Below are positions 1 to 8,423 of a DNA stretch of 64,000 nucleotides, piece by piece. The stretch is taken from positions 62,001-126,000 of the forward strand of contig NZ_BMPB01000012.1 in assembly GCF_014647375.1 (NCBI RefSeq), read 5' to 3'. The translations under genes and the position numbers were made by a program. The notes under the pieces were generated by a model that was given only the letters and a program-made list of their open reading frames with translations, was not told the DNA's origin and ran no database searches. The DNA comes from Parabacteroides faecis. GTDB lineage: Bacteria; Bacteroidota; Bacteroidia; Bacteroidales; Tannerellaceae. Numbering within the stretch: position 1 is the stretch's first letter; the number at the start of each line of letters is the position of its first letter.

Positions 1-417
1 GATGCAAAAACCGATTACCGGAATGCTGCGGGAGTAACACAACGTCTGAAGAAACCGTTGGTCAGCGATTATAAGGGGCTGCTGACTGCTTCCTATCAAA
101 CTCCCTTGAAGAAATGGCAGTTCGACCTGACCGGCCAGTTCAACGGAGGAGGCCGGATGCCTGCCCCGGATGCAACAAATCCGTTGTGGAAATCCGACTT
201 TAATGCTTATACTGTTGTGAATGCGCAGATAACGAAGTATTTTCGCAGATGGTCGGTCTATATAGGTGCGGAGAACCTGTTCGATTATAAACAATCTCAT
301 CCTATTATAGATGCCGAAAATCCGCGGGGAGATAATTTTGACGGTTCGATGGTCTGGGGGCCGGTTCACGGACGAAAAATATATGCCGGTCTGCGTTTTA
401 ACATCAGCCGCGATTAA
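1..417 (+). CDS. TonB-dependent receptor, C-terminal end (5' truncated by window)
   Basis: The reading frame is open from base 1, so only the last 138 residues of a larger protein are present. They look like the end of an outer-membrane TonB-dependent receptor: alternating aromatic/polar beta strands, a GAENLFDYKQSHPI segment typical of the last barrel strands, and a final strand GRKIYAGLRFNISRD. Such receptors import metal chelates or other ligands using TonB energy. The next gene encodes a periplasmic metal-binding HMA protein, so a role in metal (perhaps copper) handling is possible but inferred only from position. The plug domain and signal peptide lie upstream of the window. Confidence 0.8.
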   Translation, partial: DAKTDYRNAAGVTQRLKKPLVSDYKGLLTASYQTPLKKWQFDLTGQFNGGGRMPAPDATNPLWKSDFNAYTVVNAQITKYFRRWSVYIGAENLFDYKQSHPIIDAENPRGDNFDGSMVWGPVHGRKIYAGLRFNISRD

Positions 418-453
418 ATAACGATCATATTCACCAATTAATACAGATACATT

Positions 454-786
454 ATGAAACAGTTTGTAGTAGCATTGATTTGTGCCGTATTTACTTTTTC
501 TACGGCGTATGCACAGGATGCAAAAAAGAAAAAAGACACCGTGACTTTCTTCGTTGAAGGAATGGAGTGTGCCAATTGTCAGAAAAAAGTAGAAAAGAAT
601 ATCTCATTCGAAAAAGGAGTGACCGATATGAAGTGTGATCTTAAAACCCGCACGGTAGAGGTTACTTACAAGACGGATAAGACATCGAAAACGAAATTAG
701 CTTCAGCCTTTAAAAAGATTGGTATGGAAGCTGTGCCTGTGGATGATGGTGCCGGTTGTCCGGTCAGTCCTGCGAAAAAAAATTAA
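454..786 (+). CDS. Secreted heavy-metal-associated (HMA) domain protein
   Basis: A 110-residue protein with an N-terminal signal peptide (about residues 1-20, ending AYA) followed by a lysine-rich stretch and one HMA domain. The metal-binding motif GMECANC (about residues 35-41) matches the GMxCxxC motif of CopZ/MerP-like chaperones. Another cysteine lies in the C-terminal tail (GAGCPVSP). Export places it in the periplasm, where it would bind a soft metal such as Cu(I). It starts 36 bases after the TonB-dependent receptor gene on the same strand, so the two are probably co-transcribed. The metal specificity cannot be read from the sequence. Confidence 0.85.
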   Translation: MKQFVVALICAVFTFSTAYAQDAKKKKDTVTFFVEGMECANCQKKVEKNISFEKGVTDMKCDLKTRTVEVTYKTDKTSKTKLASAFKKIGMEAVPVDDGAGCPVSPAKKN

Positions 787-827
787 GCAGTCTATATCCG
801 TTAACACGAAAATTCGTTAGAACATCT

Positions 828-835
828 TATCTTTG
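828..835 (+). promoter_or_regulatory. Candidate promoter -7 element (TATCTTTG)
   Basis: The octamer fits the Bacteroidetes -7 consensus TAnnTTTG and lies about 140 bases upstream of the ECF sigma gene. No good -33 TTTG is seen at the usual 19-20 base spacing, so the assignment rests on the -7 box alone. Confidence 0.4.
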
Positions 836-974
836 CAAAGCATACCTGTATGGGGCGGATCTATGTGTCCGCCTCTTTTATGAAAAAAAAGTTCATAAAA
901 CATGCAGCGTTTTGTACGAGAATAACATCATAATAGTTGTATGGCCTCGTAAGAGGTGAGAAGGCACACACTGA

Positions 975-1502
975 ATGGATGAGACACAACTGATAAATGG
1001 TTGTAGGAAGGGGGACAGGCTGGCTCAGAAAGAGCTTTACGAGAGGTATTCCCGCAAAATGATGGGAGTTTGTCTGCGTTATGTAAACGACAGGGAGACT
1101 GCCCGCGATTTGTTGCAGGATGGATTCGTAAAAGTTTTTACCAGTATGGACTCTTTCTCGGGTATAGGTTCATTCGAAGGGTGGATGCGTAAGATCTTTG
1201 TCAATTGTGCATTGGAACATTTGCGTAAATCGGATGTGTTGCGCGAATCGACCGATCTGGATAACACGGCTGAATTGATACAGCCGGATAGTTCGGTCAT
1301 ATCGGATATGTCGGCGGCGGAGCTGATGAGGCTGGTACAGGAGTTACCGGCAGGTTTCCGTACCGTATTCAACCTGTTCGCAATAGAAGGATATTCGCAT
1401 AAGGAGATCAGTGATATGTTGAATATAACGGAAAGTACGTCACGTTCACAGTTTACGCGCGCCAAACAGATGTTGCAAAAGAGGATTAACGCTTTGTATT
1501 GA
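975..1502 (+). CDS. RNA polymerase sigma-70 factor, ECF type
   Basis: A 175-residue two-domain ECF sigma factor. Sigma region 2 covers about residues 10-80 (AQKELYERYSRKMM, RDLLQDGFVKVF, FEGWMRKIFVN). Region 4 covers about residues 120-172, with the helix-turn-helix IEGYSHKEISDMLNITESTSRS. It directs RNA polymerase to a small regulon. The next gene starts nine bases after its stop and encodes a protein with a cytoplasmic N-terminus and one membrane helix, the usual place for an anti-sigma or regulatory partner. The ATG at 975 gives a full-length region 2. Confidence 0.92.
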   Translation: MDETQLINGCRKGDRLAQKELYERYSRKMMGVCLRYVNDRETARDLLQDGFVKVFTSMDSFSGIGSFEGWMRKIFVNCALEHLRKSDVLRESTDLDNTAELIQPDSSVISDMSAAELMRLVQELPAGFRTVFNLFAIEGYSHKEISDMLNITESTSRSQFTRAKQMLQKRINALY

Positions 1503-1511
1503 AAGGAAAAA

Positions 1512-2768
1512 ATGGAAAAGGAAAGAGATACAATTGATGATTTGTTCCGCTCGAAATTACAAGATTTTGAGGTGGATACAATGCCGGGCGACTGGGAGGC
1601 GATAGCCGATCGTTTGCCGGGTAGAGCGCCGGTACCTTTCCGCCGGACCCTGCGCTATTGGGCTGCAGCAGCAGTTATATCGCTGTTAATGATAACGAGT
1701 AGCGTTTATTTATTCAGATCAGAGAAGGAGGCAACTCCGATTGCTGCAAAGATCGAACAGGAAACAAAGAAAATAGAAACAGAGCTGGCAAAGGAAACAG
1801 AACCATCTGTTACTCAGATACAGCCTGTAGAAGAACAAATTACAGCTACACCGGTTGCCAGAGTGCAACAGCCGGTGAAGCATGAAACATATAAGGCGAC
1901 TGTAACAGTTGCCGATACTGAACCTGCCGTTATTTCTTCAGATGATGACATGGAGGAGAATGCAGAAGTAATAATACATTCGGATGATACCGCTGTGGTT
2001 GAAACAGAGGATGTTGTACAGGATCATCCGAAAGTAGGTTCTGCTGATGAATCCCGTTCGTTGATAGCAGACGCTGCTCCGGTCGGCAAAAAAGAGAAGA
2101 ATGTTTCTACTCGTCGATGGGGATTCGGTATGGGAGGTGGTAGTGTTACTACCGGGACAAGCAATTCATTGAATACGTATGCTTTGAAGAATACATCGTT
2201 GACAGATCAGGAATTGTTATTCCTGAACGCAGCTAATTTTGAGAGCTCGTTGCCGAGGACCAATGTAAAGCATAAGACACCGGTTTCTGTGGGGATGTCA
2301 ATAAGTTATTCTTTGAATAATCGTTTTGCTTTAGTGACCGGTTTGAATTATTCTTTATTGTCTTCTTCCTGGGAAACAACTGCGTCGTATCATAATAAAA
2401 CGAGTCAGAAGCTTCATTTTATAGGCATTCCGTTGTCTTTGTCATATAAAATAGCGGAATGGAATCGTTTCCAGGTATATGCTGCAGCAGGAATTATGAC
2501 AGAAGTGAATGTAGCAGGTAAATTGGTTACGAACAAATATATGCATAAAGAATTATACGGTAAAGAATCCGAACATATTCGTATGAAGGAATGGTTGTGG
2601 TCTGTTAATGCCCGTGCCGGTGTTAGTTACCCATTACTTCGTTTTTTAAGTCTCTATGCTGAAGTGGGAGCGAATTATTACTTCGATAACGGAAGTACCA
2701 TTGAAACAGTTCGTTCTGAAAAACCATTTAATGTAAATCTGCAAGCCGGTTTCCGGTTCGGTTTTTAA
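1512..2768 (+). CDS. Membrane-anchored outer-membrane beta-barrel protein, probable sigma-factor partner
   Basis: A 418-residue protein with three parts. Residues 1-45 are soluble and probably cytoplasmic. One hydrophobic helix (about 49-68, WAAAAVISLLMITSSVYLF) would anchor it in the inner membrane. A linker of about 130 residues rich in Glu, Thr, Val and Gln follows. The last 220 residues consist of amphipathic beta strands resembling the PorT/OMP_b-brl barrels of Bacteroidetes, ending in QAGFRFGF with a terminal Phe. The position behind an ECF sigma gene suggests an anti-sigma-like regulator or effector. The membrane helix plus barrel-like domain in one chain is unusual; its topology cannot be decided here. 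Confidence 0.75.
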   Translation: MEKERDTIDDLFRSKLQDFEVDTMPGDWEAIADRLPGRAPVPFRRTLRYWAAAAVISLLMITSSVYLFRSEKEATPIAAKIEQETKKIETELAKETEPSVTQIQPVEEQITATPVARVQQPVKHETYKATVTVADTEPAVISSDDDMEENAEVIIHSDDTAVVETEDVVQDHPKVGSADESRSLIADAAPVGKKEKNVSTRRWGFGMGGGSVTTGTSNSLNTYALKNTSLTDQELLFLNAANFESSLPRTNVKHKTPVSVGMSISYSLNNRFALVTGLNYSLLSSSWETTASYHNKTSQKLHFIGIPLSLSYKIAEWNRFQVYAAAGIMTEVNVAGKLVTNKYMHKELYGKESEHIRMKEWLWSVNARAGVSYPLLRFLSLYAEVGANYYFDNGSTIETVRSEKPFNVNLQAGFRFGF

Positions 2769-2815
2769 TCTGATAAGAAACAAATACTAATAACATAAAA
2801 ATAAAAAAACGGAAA

Positions 2816-3583
2816 ATGAAGAAGCTTAAATCTTTAGGAGCGGTTGCTGTGGCAACTGTGTTGTTGACCTCTTGTTTGGATGGTAATAATGAGAGTAGTT
2901 TAAATGGAATTGGAGTTATTGATTATTCGGATGATTTTAGAACTGTTGCTTATATAGATGATTACACACCTGTATATTCTCCGGTATTTAAAGATTTGAA
3001 AACTGGTGATTGTATTTATTTTACTAGCACTTATAGTTCGGATGATCCTGCAAATAATGGCTCGAACAAATATGTGACAGTAACTAATGCTGTAGTCACA
3101 AACAAAATAGATAATGATGGATATTTCAATAGTCAGCTGGATACGGCTAACATTAAACCCGGTGAAATAACTGCTTTGAATGCCGGTCTTTTGTATGCGA
3201 CTCAATATTCGTATACTCTTAAAAATTATTTATTTGTAGGTTCCAGTCATGAAAAAGTCCCAGCAGATCAGGATAATACATATTTTTTGGAATATGATTA
3301 TAGTCAAGAACCCCAGACTGTAGATGGGAAACGTGTTTATGACTTCTTTTTGCGTATTGTGAAAAATGCTGATGGTAAAGGTGTTGTCGGTACTAATCCT
3401 TTTAATTATGCATTTAATACACATGGTTATTTCAAAACTTTACAGTCAAAAGAAACTGCTGCAGGAAACGAGACCTTGAACATCCGAATTAATTATATCA
3501 AGGAGTTTAATAAAGATACGACAGCTGCAACATGGGCTAAGTCTCAGATTTATCAAACCCAGATATTGAAGGAAACTAATTAA
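2816..3583 (+). CDS. NigD-like lipoprotein
   Basis: A 255-residue lipoprotein with signal peptide and lipobox (LLTS then Cys20). The body resembles the NigD-like family of Bacteroidales: a beta-rich N-terminal part, then a C-terminal part ending in the recognisable INYIKEFNKDTTAATW. The same ending pattern (INYASAYNKDTTACLW) occurs in the second family member at 12458-13252. These proteins are envelope lipoproteins of unknown biochemical role, named from a bacteriocin-associated gene. It follows the sigma/beta-barrel pair by 47 bases and may be in the same transcript. Confidence 0.75.
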   Translation: MKKLKSLGAVAVATVLLTSCLDGNNESSLNGIGVIDYSDDFRTVAYIDDYTPVYSPVFKDLKTGDCIYFTSTYSSDDPANNGSNKYVTVTNAVVTNKIDNDGYFNSQLDTANIKPGEITALNAGLLYATQYSYTLKNYLFVGSSHEKVPADQDNTYFLEYDYSQEPQTVDGKRVYDFFLRIVKNADGKGVVGTNPFNYAFNTHGYFKTLQSKETAAGNETLNIRINYIKEFNKDTTAATWAKSQIYQTQILKETN

Positions 3584-3604
3584 GACAAGATAATATCTAC
3601 AATG

Positions 3605-3634
3605 AAAAAGGAATTCAGTAATGAGTTCCTTTTT
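3605..3634. terminator. Rho-independent terminator between convergent genes
   Basis: A perfect nine-base-pair stem (AAAAAGGAA at 3605-3613 with TTCCTTTTT at 3626-3634) and a 12-base loop. The A-run on one side and T-run on the other make it usable on both strands. It sits between the rightward NigD-like gene and the leftward thioredoxin gene. Confidence 0.75.
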
Positions 3635-3676
3635 TATTGGTACTAACCAATGAAATACTTTTCGGGAATATAAGTT

Positions 3677-3976
3677 TTAGTCTGTAAACTTCTTGATTTG
3701 TTCTATAAGAGCACTTTTCTCCATTACTCCGGATGTTCGCCATACGACTTCTCCTTTTTTGAAAATGATTAATGTCGGAACTGACTGGATCCGGTATAAG
3801 TTCGCAACAGCCTCATTTTTATCGACATCAATTTTCAGGACGCGTGCCTGACCGATCAGTTCCTTACCTACAGCTTCGACTGTCGGACTCATAACTTTAC
3901 ACGGGCCGCACCAAGTGGCAAAGAAATCTACCAATACTGGTCTATCTCCGTTTATGATATCTTTGAAAGTTTCCAT
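3677..3976 (-). CDS. trxA: Thioredoxin
   Basis: A 99-residue, single-domain thioredoxin without a signal peptide, so cytoplasmic. The redox motif WCGPC is at residues 22-26, preceded by the conserved DFFAT. The cis-proline loop IQSVPTLIIF and the GEVVWRTSGV segment are in the expected places. It reduces protein disulfides at the expense of thioredoxin reductase. The length is slightly below the 105-110 usual for the family, with no missing element. It is transcribed alone, convergent with the NigD-like gene. Confidence 0.93.
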   Translation of the reverse strand: METFKDIINGDRPVLVDFFATWCGPCKVMSPTVEAVGKELIGQARVLKIDVDKNEAVANLYRIQSVPTLIIFKKGEVVWRTSGVMEKSALIEQIKKFTD

Positions 3977-4039
3977 ATTGCTTTTTATTTATTATAACAA
4001 TTGGAATGTAACGCTTGTTCATAGGACAGATGAAGCCGG

Positions 4040-4651
4040 TTATTTAATTTCATTAATAACAGTTTGGCTGTTTTCAAAAACGATAAATACACCTTCCCAT
4101 TTGCCTTCTTTTTCATAGCTATCAATACCTTCTTTCTCAACAAAACGAATTCGATATGTCGCTTTTATTTTTTTCATCGTAAAAGTTGAGCTGTTTCGTA
4201 ACTCACATGAGGGAGCTAACGATATCATTTCTGTAATTGTTCTGTCTGGTGGAAGATGTGTTTTTTCATTTTTGAAAGGTGCTTTTCTACCTCCAATGAA
4301 ATATTTGTATTCAGAAGATAACAATTCGAATACATCAGGAAAAGCGATCGTTATCTCTTCTTCCGGCAAATAAGGCAATATATTTTCGTCAATGAAAAAT
4401 TGAGAAGATTCTTCTACATTTTCAGACGAATTAATAACAATCTCTTTTGTTGTATTCCCTGTATTACGGAAAACCTGTTCAGGTGTTTTTATTTCAAAAA
4501 GATCTTCTCCGTCACCTTCCTGCAAAGCCCACATGATAGAACTAAATTCATATTGTTTTTCTTCGATTAGTTCTTCATCATTGTCTTTGCTACATGATAT
4601 CAGTGAGAAAAATGATACAAGTAAGAATAGGACTCCAATTATATTTTTCAT
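4040..4651 (-). CDS. Hypothetical lipoprotein
   Basis: A 203-residue protein if started at the ATG at 4651, which puts a signal peptide and lipobox (SLIS then Cys20) at the N-terminus. The reading frame runs further upstream, but those residues do not look like a signal. After the cysteine comes SKDNDEE, an acidic stretch resembling the export signal for surface lipoproteins in Bacteroidetes. The rest is beta-rich with no family I recognise. A promoter -7 box lies 23 bases upstream of this start and supports it. Function unknown. Confidence 0.7.
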   Translation of the reverse strand: MKNIIGVLFLLVSFFSLISCSKDNDEELIEEKQYEFSSIMWALQEGDGEDLFEIKTPEQVFRNTGNTTKEIVINSSENVEESSQFFIDENILPYLPEEEITIAFPDVFELLSSEYKYFIGGRKAPFKNEKTHLPPDRTITEMISLAPSCELRNSSTFTMKKIKATYRIRFVEKEGIDSYEKEGKWEGVFIVFENSQTVINEIK

Positions 4652-4673
4652 GACATTATAAAATTTATTTATA

Positions 4674-4681
4674 CAAATATA
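4674..4681 (-). promoter_or_regulatory. Candidate promoter -7 element for lipoprotein gene
   Basis: Reads TATATTTG on the minus strand (TAnnTTTG consensus), 23 bases upstream of the chosen ATG. It supports the shorter start at 4651. Confidence 0.45.
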
Positions 4682-4937
4682 AATGATAATTCTGGGTGTT
4701 GTGATTTTTGCTTTAATGTAAATAGGCATTTAAGGTTATTTAAACAGTAATGGATGAGATCTTTTGAAAAACAATGCTAAAGTCGGGGTGATGTCGATTT
4801 GAAATGATCTATGGGAAATTGATAAAATAGAGATTATCCATATTAATTCATTACATTTGTCTTTCATAATCTGTTAACAATAAACGACGTGATTACGGCT
4901 TATTGATTGCTAATATCTAATTTGAAGTGAAATACAC

Positions 4938-5690
4938 ATGGATACTGATTTTATAAACTTAACAACAGAAAATCTTGCCGATGAGCATTTATGTTGCATT
5001 ATCCGCTCCAAAAAGCTCCATCCTGGTGTCGAGGCAAAGCGGCAATGGCTTTCTGATCGGCTGAATGAAGGTCATGTCTTTAGAAAGTTGAATGCAAAGG
5101 CAACCGTTTTTATAGAGTATGCCCCTTTGGAAACGGCCTGGGTCCCCATAACTGGTGACAACTATTATTATCTCTATTGTTTATGGACGCTGGGAAGTTA
5201 CAAAGGGAAAGGTTATGGGAGATCGCTGATGGAGTATTGCATTGCCGATGCCCGGGAAAAGGGTAAATCAGGTATTTGTATGCTCGGGGCGAAAAAACAA
5301 AAATCCTGGCTTTCCGACCAGTCATTTGCGAAGAAGTTCGGTTTTGAGGTGGTCGATACTACCGATAATGGATATGAATTGCTGGCACTTTCTTTTGACG
5401 GAACCATACCGAAGTTTGCGCAAAATGTCAAGAAGCAAGCTATTGAAAGCAAAGAACTGACAATTTATTATGATATGCAGTGCCCTTATATCGATCAAAA
5501 AATTGAGATTGTCAGACAGCATTGTGAAATGAATGATGTTCCAGTATCTTTTATCCAAGTGGATACGCTGCAAAAAGCCAAGGAGCTACCTTGTGTATTC
5601 AATAACTGGGCCGTATTTTATAAAGGACACTTTGAGACGGTGAATTTATTACAGGATGTTGCCAGTTTAATGAGAATACTCAAAAAGTAA
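4938..5690 (+). CDS. GNAT acetyltransferase with YoaP-like C-terminal domain
   Basis: A 250-residue protein. The N-terminal half (about residues 5-155) is a GNAT N-acetyltransferase domain, with the acetyl-CoA pyrophosphate loop GSYKGKGYGRSLMEY near residues 87-100. The C-terminal part (about residues 160-245) resembles the YoaP-like domain that follows GNAT domains in this family, including YYDMQCPYIDQKIEIV, which has a thioredoxin-like look. It probably acetylates a small molecule or protein N-terminus; the substrate is unknown. It is a single gene, with about 200 bases of AT-rich DNA upstream in which no clear promoter was seen. Confidence 0.82.
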   Translation: MDTDFINLTTENLADEHLCCIIRSKKLHPGVEAKRQWLSDRLNEGHVFRKLNAKATVFIEYAPLETAWVPITGDNYYYLYCLWTLGSYKGKGYGRSLMEYCIADAREKGKSGICMLGAKKQKSWLSDQSFAKKFGFEVVDTTDNGYELLALSFDGTIPKFAQNVKKQAIESKELTIYYDMQCPYIDQKIEIVRQHCEMNDVPVSFIQVDTLQKAKELPCVFNNWAVFYKGHFETVNLLQDVASLMRILKK

Positions 5691-5782
5691 AAATGTAATT
5701 CCTGCTTTTTCCTGTTTATGATAATAATACCAGTGCTGATCTACTGGTTTTGCGTGTTTGAAAATAGCATTATAAAAAAGGG

Positions 5783-5824
5783 AATAAAAAAAAGGTTATG
5801 AAATTTAATAACTTCATAACCTTT
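5783..5824 (-). terminator. Terminator of the tRNA-Asp pair
   Basis: A 12-base perfect stem (5791-5802 with 5813-5824) followed on the minus strand by a run of eight T. It ends the leftward tRNA-Asp transcript. Confidence 0.75.
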
Positions 5825-5834
5825 CTTGTTTTGG

Positions 5835-5908
5835 CGGTCCGGACGGGACTCGAACCCGCGACCCCATGCGTGACAGGCATGTATTCTAACCAGCTGAACT
5901 ACCGAACC
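5835..5908 (-). tRNA. tRNA-Asp (GUC)
   Basis: A 74-base tRNA on the minus strand. The acceptor stem GGTTCGG pairs with CCGGACC, the anticodon loop is CTGTCAC (anticodon GTC), the T-arm carries GGTTCGAGTCC, and the discriminator is G. The three bases after the discriminator read CCA in this copy. The gene is the downstream member of a tandem pair sharing one promoter and terminator. Confidence 0.96.
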
Positions 5909-5942
5909 AAAACAAATAAGAAAAATAGTAATTAAAAAGAAG

Positions 5943-6016
5943 CGGTCCGGACGGGACTCGAACCCGCGACCCCATGCGTGACAGGCATGTATTCTAACCA
6001 GCTGAACTACCGAACC
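5943..6016 (-). tRNA. tRNA-Asp (GUC), second copy
   Basis: A 74-base tRNA identical in its mature sequence to the copy at 5835-5908, with a 34-base spacer between them. Here the discriminator G is followed by CTT rather than CCA, so CCA must be added by enzyme. It is the promoter-proximal member of the pair. Confidence 0.96.
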
Positions 6017-6049
6017 TCTTTTTATTATCAATCTCTCTCGATTGCGGTG

Positions 6050-6057
6050 CAAAGGTA
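6050..6057 (-). promoter_or_regulatory. Promoter -7 element of the tRNA-Asp pair
   Basis: Reads TACCTTTG on the minus strand, 33 bases upstream of the first tRNA-Asp. The same octamer precedes the tRNA-Arg at 46535. Confidence 0.6.
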
Positions 6058-6272
6058 AGTATTAATTTCAATTCTGCAATACTTCGTGCAAAGAAAATAT
6101 GCGTTTTTTTTAATCATGGCTGATATGCAGGAGATTAAGAAATGAATTTTTTTTTTGCCTATTTCGGATGTACCGGAGTTCTTTGTCGGGCAATTTAAAA
6201 CAGGTTTGTCACATTTCTACACTGTTTCGCAACTTTTCATAAACCAAAGGGGAATATGTTATGATAATTTGT

Positions 6273-6280
6273 TACTTTTG
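6273..6280 (+). promoter_or_regulatory. Candidate promoter -7 element of the his genes
   Basis: TACTTTTG fits TAnnTTTG and lies 35 bases before the hisH start. No convincing -33 element at 19 bases. Confidence 0.5.
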
Positions 6281-6315
6281 CAACTCAATATAAAAAAAGA
6301 AAACGGAGAAAGAAA

Positions 6316-6906
6316 ATGGACGTCGCCATTATTAAGTATAATGCCGGAAATATCTACTCAGTGAGTTACGCCTTGAAAAGATTAGGGGTAAGTCCAGTGA
6401 TTACAGCCGACCCGGAACTATTAAATAAAGCAGATAAGGTAATTTTCCCGGGTGTAGGGGAAGCACAAACTACCATGGACTATCTGAAAGAACATAAAAT
6501 GGATGCTGTTATTAAGGATCTGAAACAGCCCGTACTGGGTATTTGTCTGGGTATGCAATTAATGTGTCGTCATTCTGAAGAAGGAGATGCAGAGTGCCTG
6601 GGGATTTTTGATGCGGAAGTAAAGAAGTTTATTCCACACCGTCATGAGGATAAAGTACCTCACATGGGGTGGAATACGATCACTCAAGTTAAAGACGGTT
6701 TATTTACCGCACAATTGGAGAATAAATTTGTTTACTTCGTACATAGTTATTATGTACCCGTAAATGAATATACGGCTGCAACCACTAATTATATTCAACC
6801 GTTCAGTGCTTCGCTGCATAAGGACAATTTCTATGCAACGCAGTTCCATCCGGAGAAAAGCGGTTCAGTCGGTGAAGTCATTCTGAGGAACTTTCTAAAA
6901 TTGTAA
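6316..6906 (+). CDS. hisH: Imidazole glycerol phosphate synthase, glutaminase subunit HisH
   Basis: A 196-residue class I glutamine amidotransferase. The nucleophile elbow GICLGMQLM places Cys77, and the catalytic His/Glu lie in the C-terminal ATQFHPEKSG segment. HisH hydrolyses glutamine and channels ammonia to HisF, which forms IGP and AICAR in histidine biosynthesis. It is the first gene of the block hisH-hisA-hisF-hisIE, with six bases before hisA. Length and motifs are normal. Confidence 0.97.
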   Translation: MDVAIIKYNAGNIYSVSYALKRLGVSPVITADPELLNKADKVIFPGVGEAQTTMDYLKEHKMDAVIKDLKQPVLGICLGMQLMCRHSEEGDAECLGIFDAEVKKFIPHRHEDKVPHMGWNTITQVKDGLFTAQLENKFVYFVHSYYVPVNEYTAATTNYIQPFSASLHKDNFYATQFHPEKSGSVGEVILRNFLKL

Positions 6907-6912
6907 GATAAT

Positions 6913-7632
6913 ATGATCGAGCTTATCCCTGCTATAGATTTGATAGATGGCAAATGTGTCCGCCTTACGCAAGGCGACTATGATACGAAGAAAGTGTATA
7001 ATGAAGATCCGCTGGAAGTAGCGAAGATGTTCGAAGCACATGGTATCCGTCGTTTACATGTGGTTGACCTCGATGGCGCCCGTCAGGGCAGGATCATCAA
7101 CTATCGTGTGTTGGAAAGACTGGCAACGCGTACTTCTTTGGTGATCGACTTCGGTGGAGGGTTGAAGCAGGAGGACGATCTGGAAATCGCATTCGAAAGC
7201 GGTGCCCGGATGGTGACAGGAGGAAGTATTGCCGTTAAGAATCCGGAGGTTTTTACTTCCTGGATCACGAAGTTCGGAAGCGAAAAGATTATATTGGGAG
7301 CTGATGCGAAAGATAATAAAATTGCCATCAGCGGGTGGGAAGAGACTACAGATAAAGAACTGATCCCTTTTATCCAGGGATATTACGACAAGGGGATCAC
7401 GAAGGTGATCTGTACGGATATCAGCCGGGATGGAATGTTGCAGGGACCGGCTATCGGATTGTATAAGGAAATACGGGAAGCAATCCCTTTTATATATATC
7501 ATAGCCAGCGGCGGTGTCAGTTCGATTGAAGATATAGAAAAACTGGCTGAAGCGGGAATACCGGCGGTAATTTTCGGCAAGGCCATTTACGAAGGGAAGA
7601 TCGATTTAAAGGATCTGCTTCGTTTTACCTGA
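6913..7632 (+). CDS. hisA: HisA, ProFAR isomerase
   Basis: A 239-residue (beta/alpha)8 barrel. It has the N-terminal [13 protein letters not shown] with the catalytic Asp, the phosphate-binding IDFGGGLK and ASGGVSS loops, and the second catalytic Asp in [12 protein letters not shown]. HisA converts ProFAR to PRFAR, the substrate of HisH/HisF. It lies between hisH and hisF with short spacers, so the three form one transcript. Confidence 0.97.
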   Translation: MIELIPAIDLIDGKCVRLTQGDYDTKKVYNEDPLEVAKMFEAHGIRRLHVVDLDGARQGRIINYRVLERLATRTSLVIDFGGGLKQEDDLEIAFESGARMVTGGSIAVKNPEVFTSWITKFGSEKIILGADAKDNKIAISGWEETTDKELIPFIQGYYDKGITKVICTDISRDGMLQGPAIGLYKEIREAIPFIYIIASGGVSSIEDIEKLAEAGIPAVIFGKAIYEGKIDLKDLLRFT

Positions 7633-7654
7633 AATTTGGAGGAGAGATCAACGT

Positions 7655-8410
7655 ATGCTAGCCAAGAGAATAGTGCCCTGTCTGGATATCAAAGATGGAA
7701 AAACAGTAAAAGGAATTAATTTTGTGAACTTCCGCGACGCAGGAGATCCTGTTGAGTTGGGGGCGCAATATAGCCGGGAGGGAGCCGACGAGCTTGTCTA
7801 CCTGGATATAACCGCTTCGCATGAAGGACGTAAGACCTTCACCGAACTGGTCAAAAAAGTAGCAGCTAATATCAGTATCCCTTTTACGGTGGGAGGTGGT
7901 ATTAACGAATTAAAAGACGTAGACCGTCTGTTGAGTGCCGGTGCAGATAAAGTATCGGTCAATTCGGCAGCACTACGCAACCCTTCGCTGATCGAAGAGA
8001 TTGCGAAGAATTTCGGAAGCCAGGTTTGTGTAGTCGCTATCGATGCGAATTACGAGGACGGGGACTGGATTTGCTATCTGAACGGGGGACGTATCCCGAC
8101 AGAAAAGCATCTTTTCCAGTGGGCAGCCGAAGCCGAAAACCTCGGAGCCGGAGAGATCCTGTTCACCAGTATGACCCACGACGGGGTAAAGGATGGGTAT
8201 GCCAATGATGCCTTGTCGACATTAGCCGACAACTTGCATATCCCGGTTATTGCATCGGGTGGTGCCGGAAAGATGGAGCATTTTCGCGATACCTTTGCCC
8301 GGGGAAAGGCCGATGCCGCACTGGCAGCCAGTGTGTTCCACTTCGGTGAAATAGGCATAGCCGACCTGAAGCTGTATTTGAATAAGGAAGGAATCAATGT
8401 AAGAATATAA
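7655..8410 (+). CDS. hisF: Imidazole glycerol phosphate synthase, cyclase subunit HisF
   Basis: A 251-residue barrel homologous to His[13 protein letters not shown] carries the first catalytic Asp and [12 protein letters not shown] the second; VGGGI and ASGGAG are the phosphate loops. HisF makes IGP and AICAR from PRFAR and the ammonia supplied by HisH. An unusually clear GGAGGAG (7638-7644) stands upstream of the ATG, although most genes here lack a Shine-Dalgarno sequence. The neighbours are hisA and hisIE. Confidence 0.97.
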   Translation: MLAKRIVPCLDIKDGKTVKGINFVNFRDAGDPVELGAQYSREGADELVYLDITASHEGRKTFTELVKKVAANISIPFTVGGGINELKDVDRLLSAGADKVSVNSAALRNPSLIEEIAKNFGSQVCVVAIDANYEDGDWICYLNGGRIPTEKHLFQWAAEAENLGAGEILFTSMTHDGVKDGYANDALSTLADNLHIPVIASGGAGKMEHFRDTFARGKADAALAASVFHFGEIGIADLKLYLNKEGINVRI

Positions 8411-8423
8411 TTACAAGAATAAG

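Noticed and set aside
756-959. Small frame after the HMA gene
   Set aside because: It overlaps the end of the HMA gene, has no protein-like composition and contains the sigma gene's promoter box.
5741-6052. A 103-residue frame containing the phrase VVQLVRIHACHAWGRGFESRP twice in part
   Set aside because: It is a read-through of the two tRNA-Asp genes; the repeat comes from the identical tRNAs, not from a protein.
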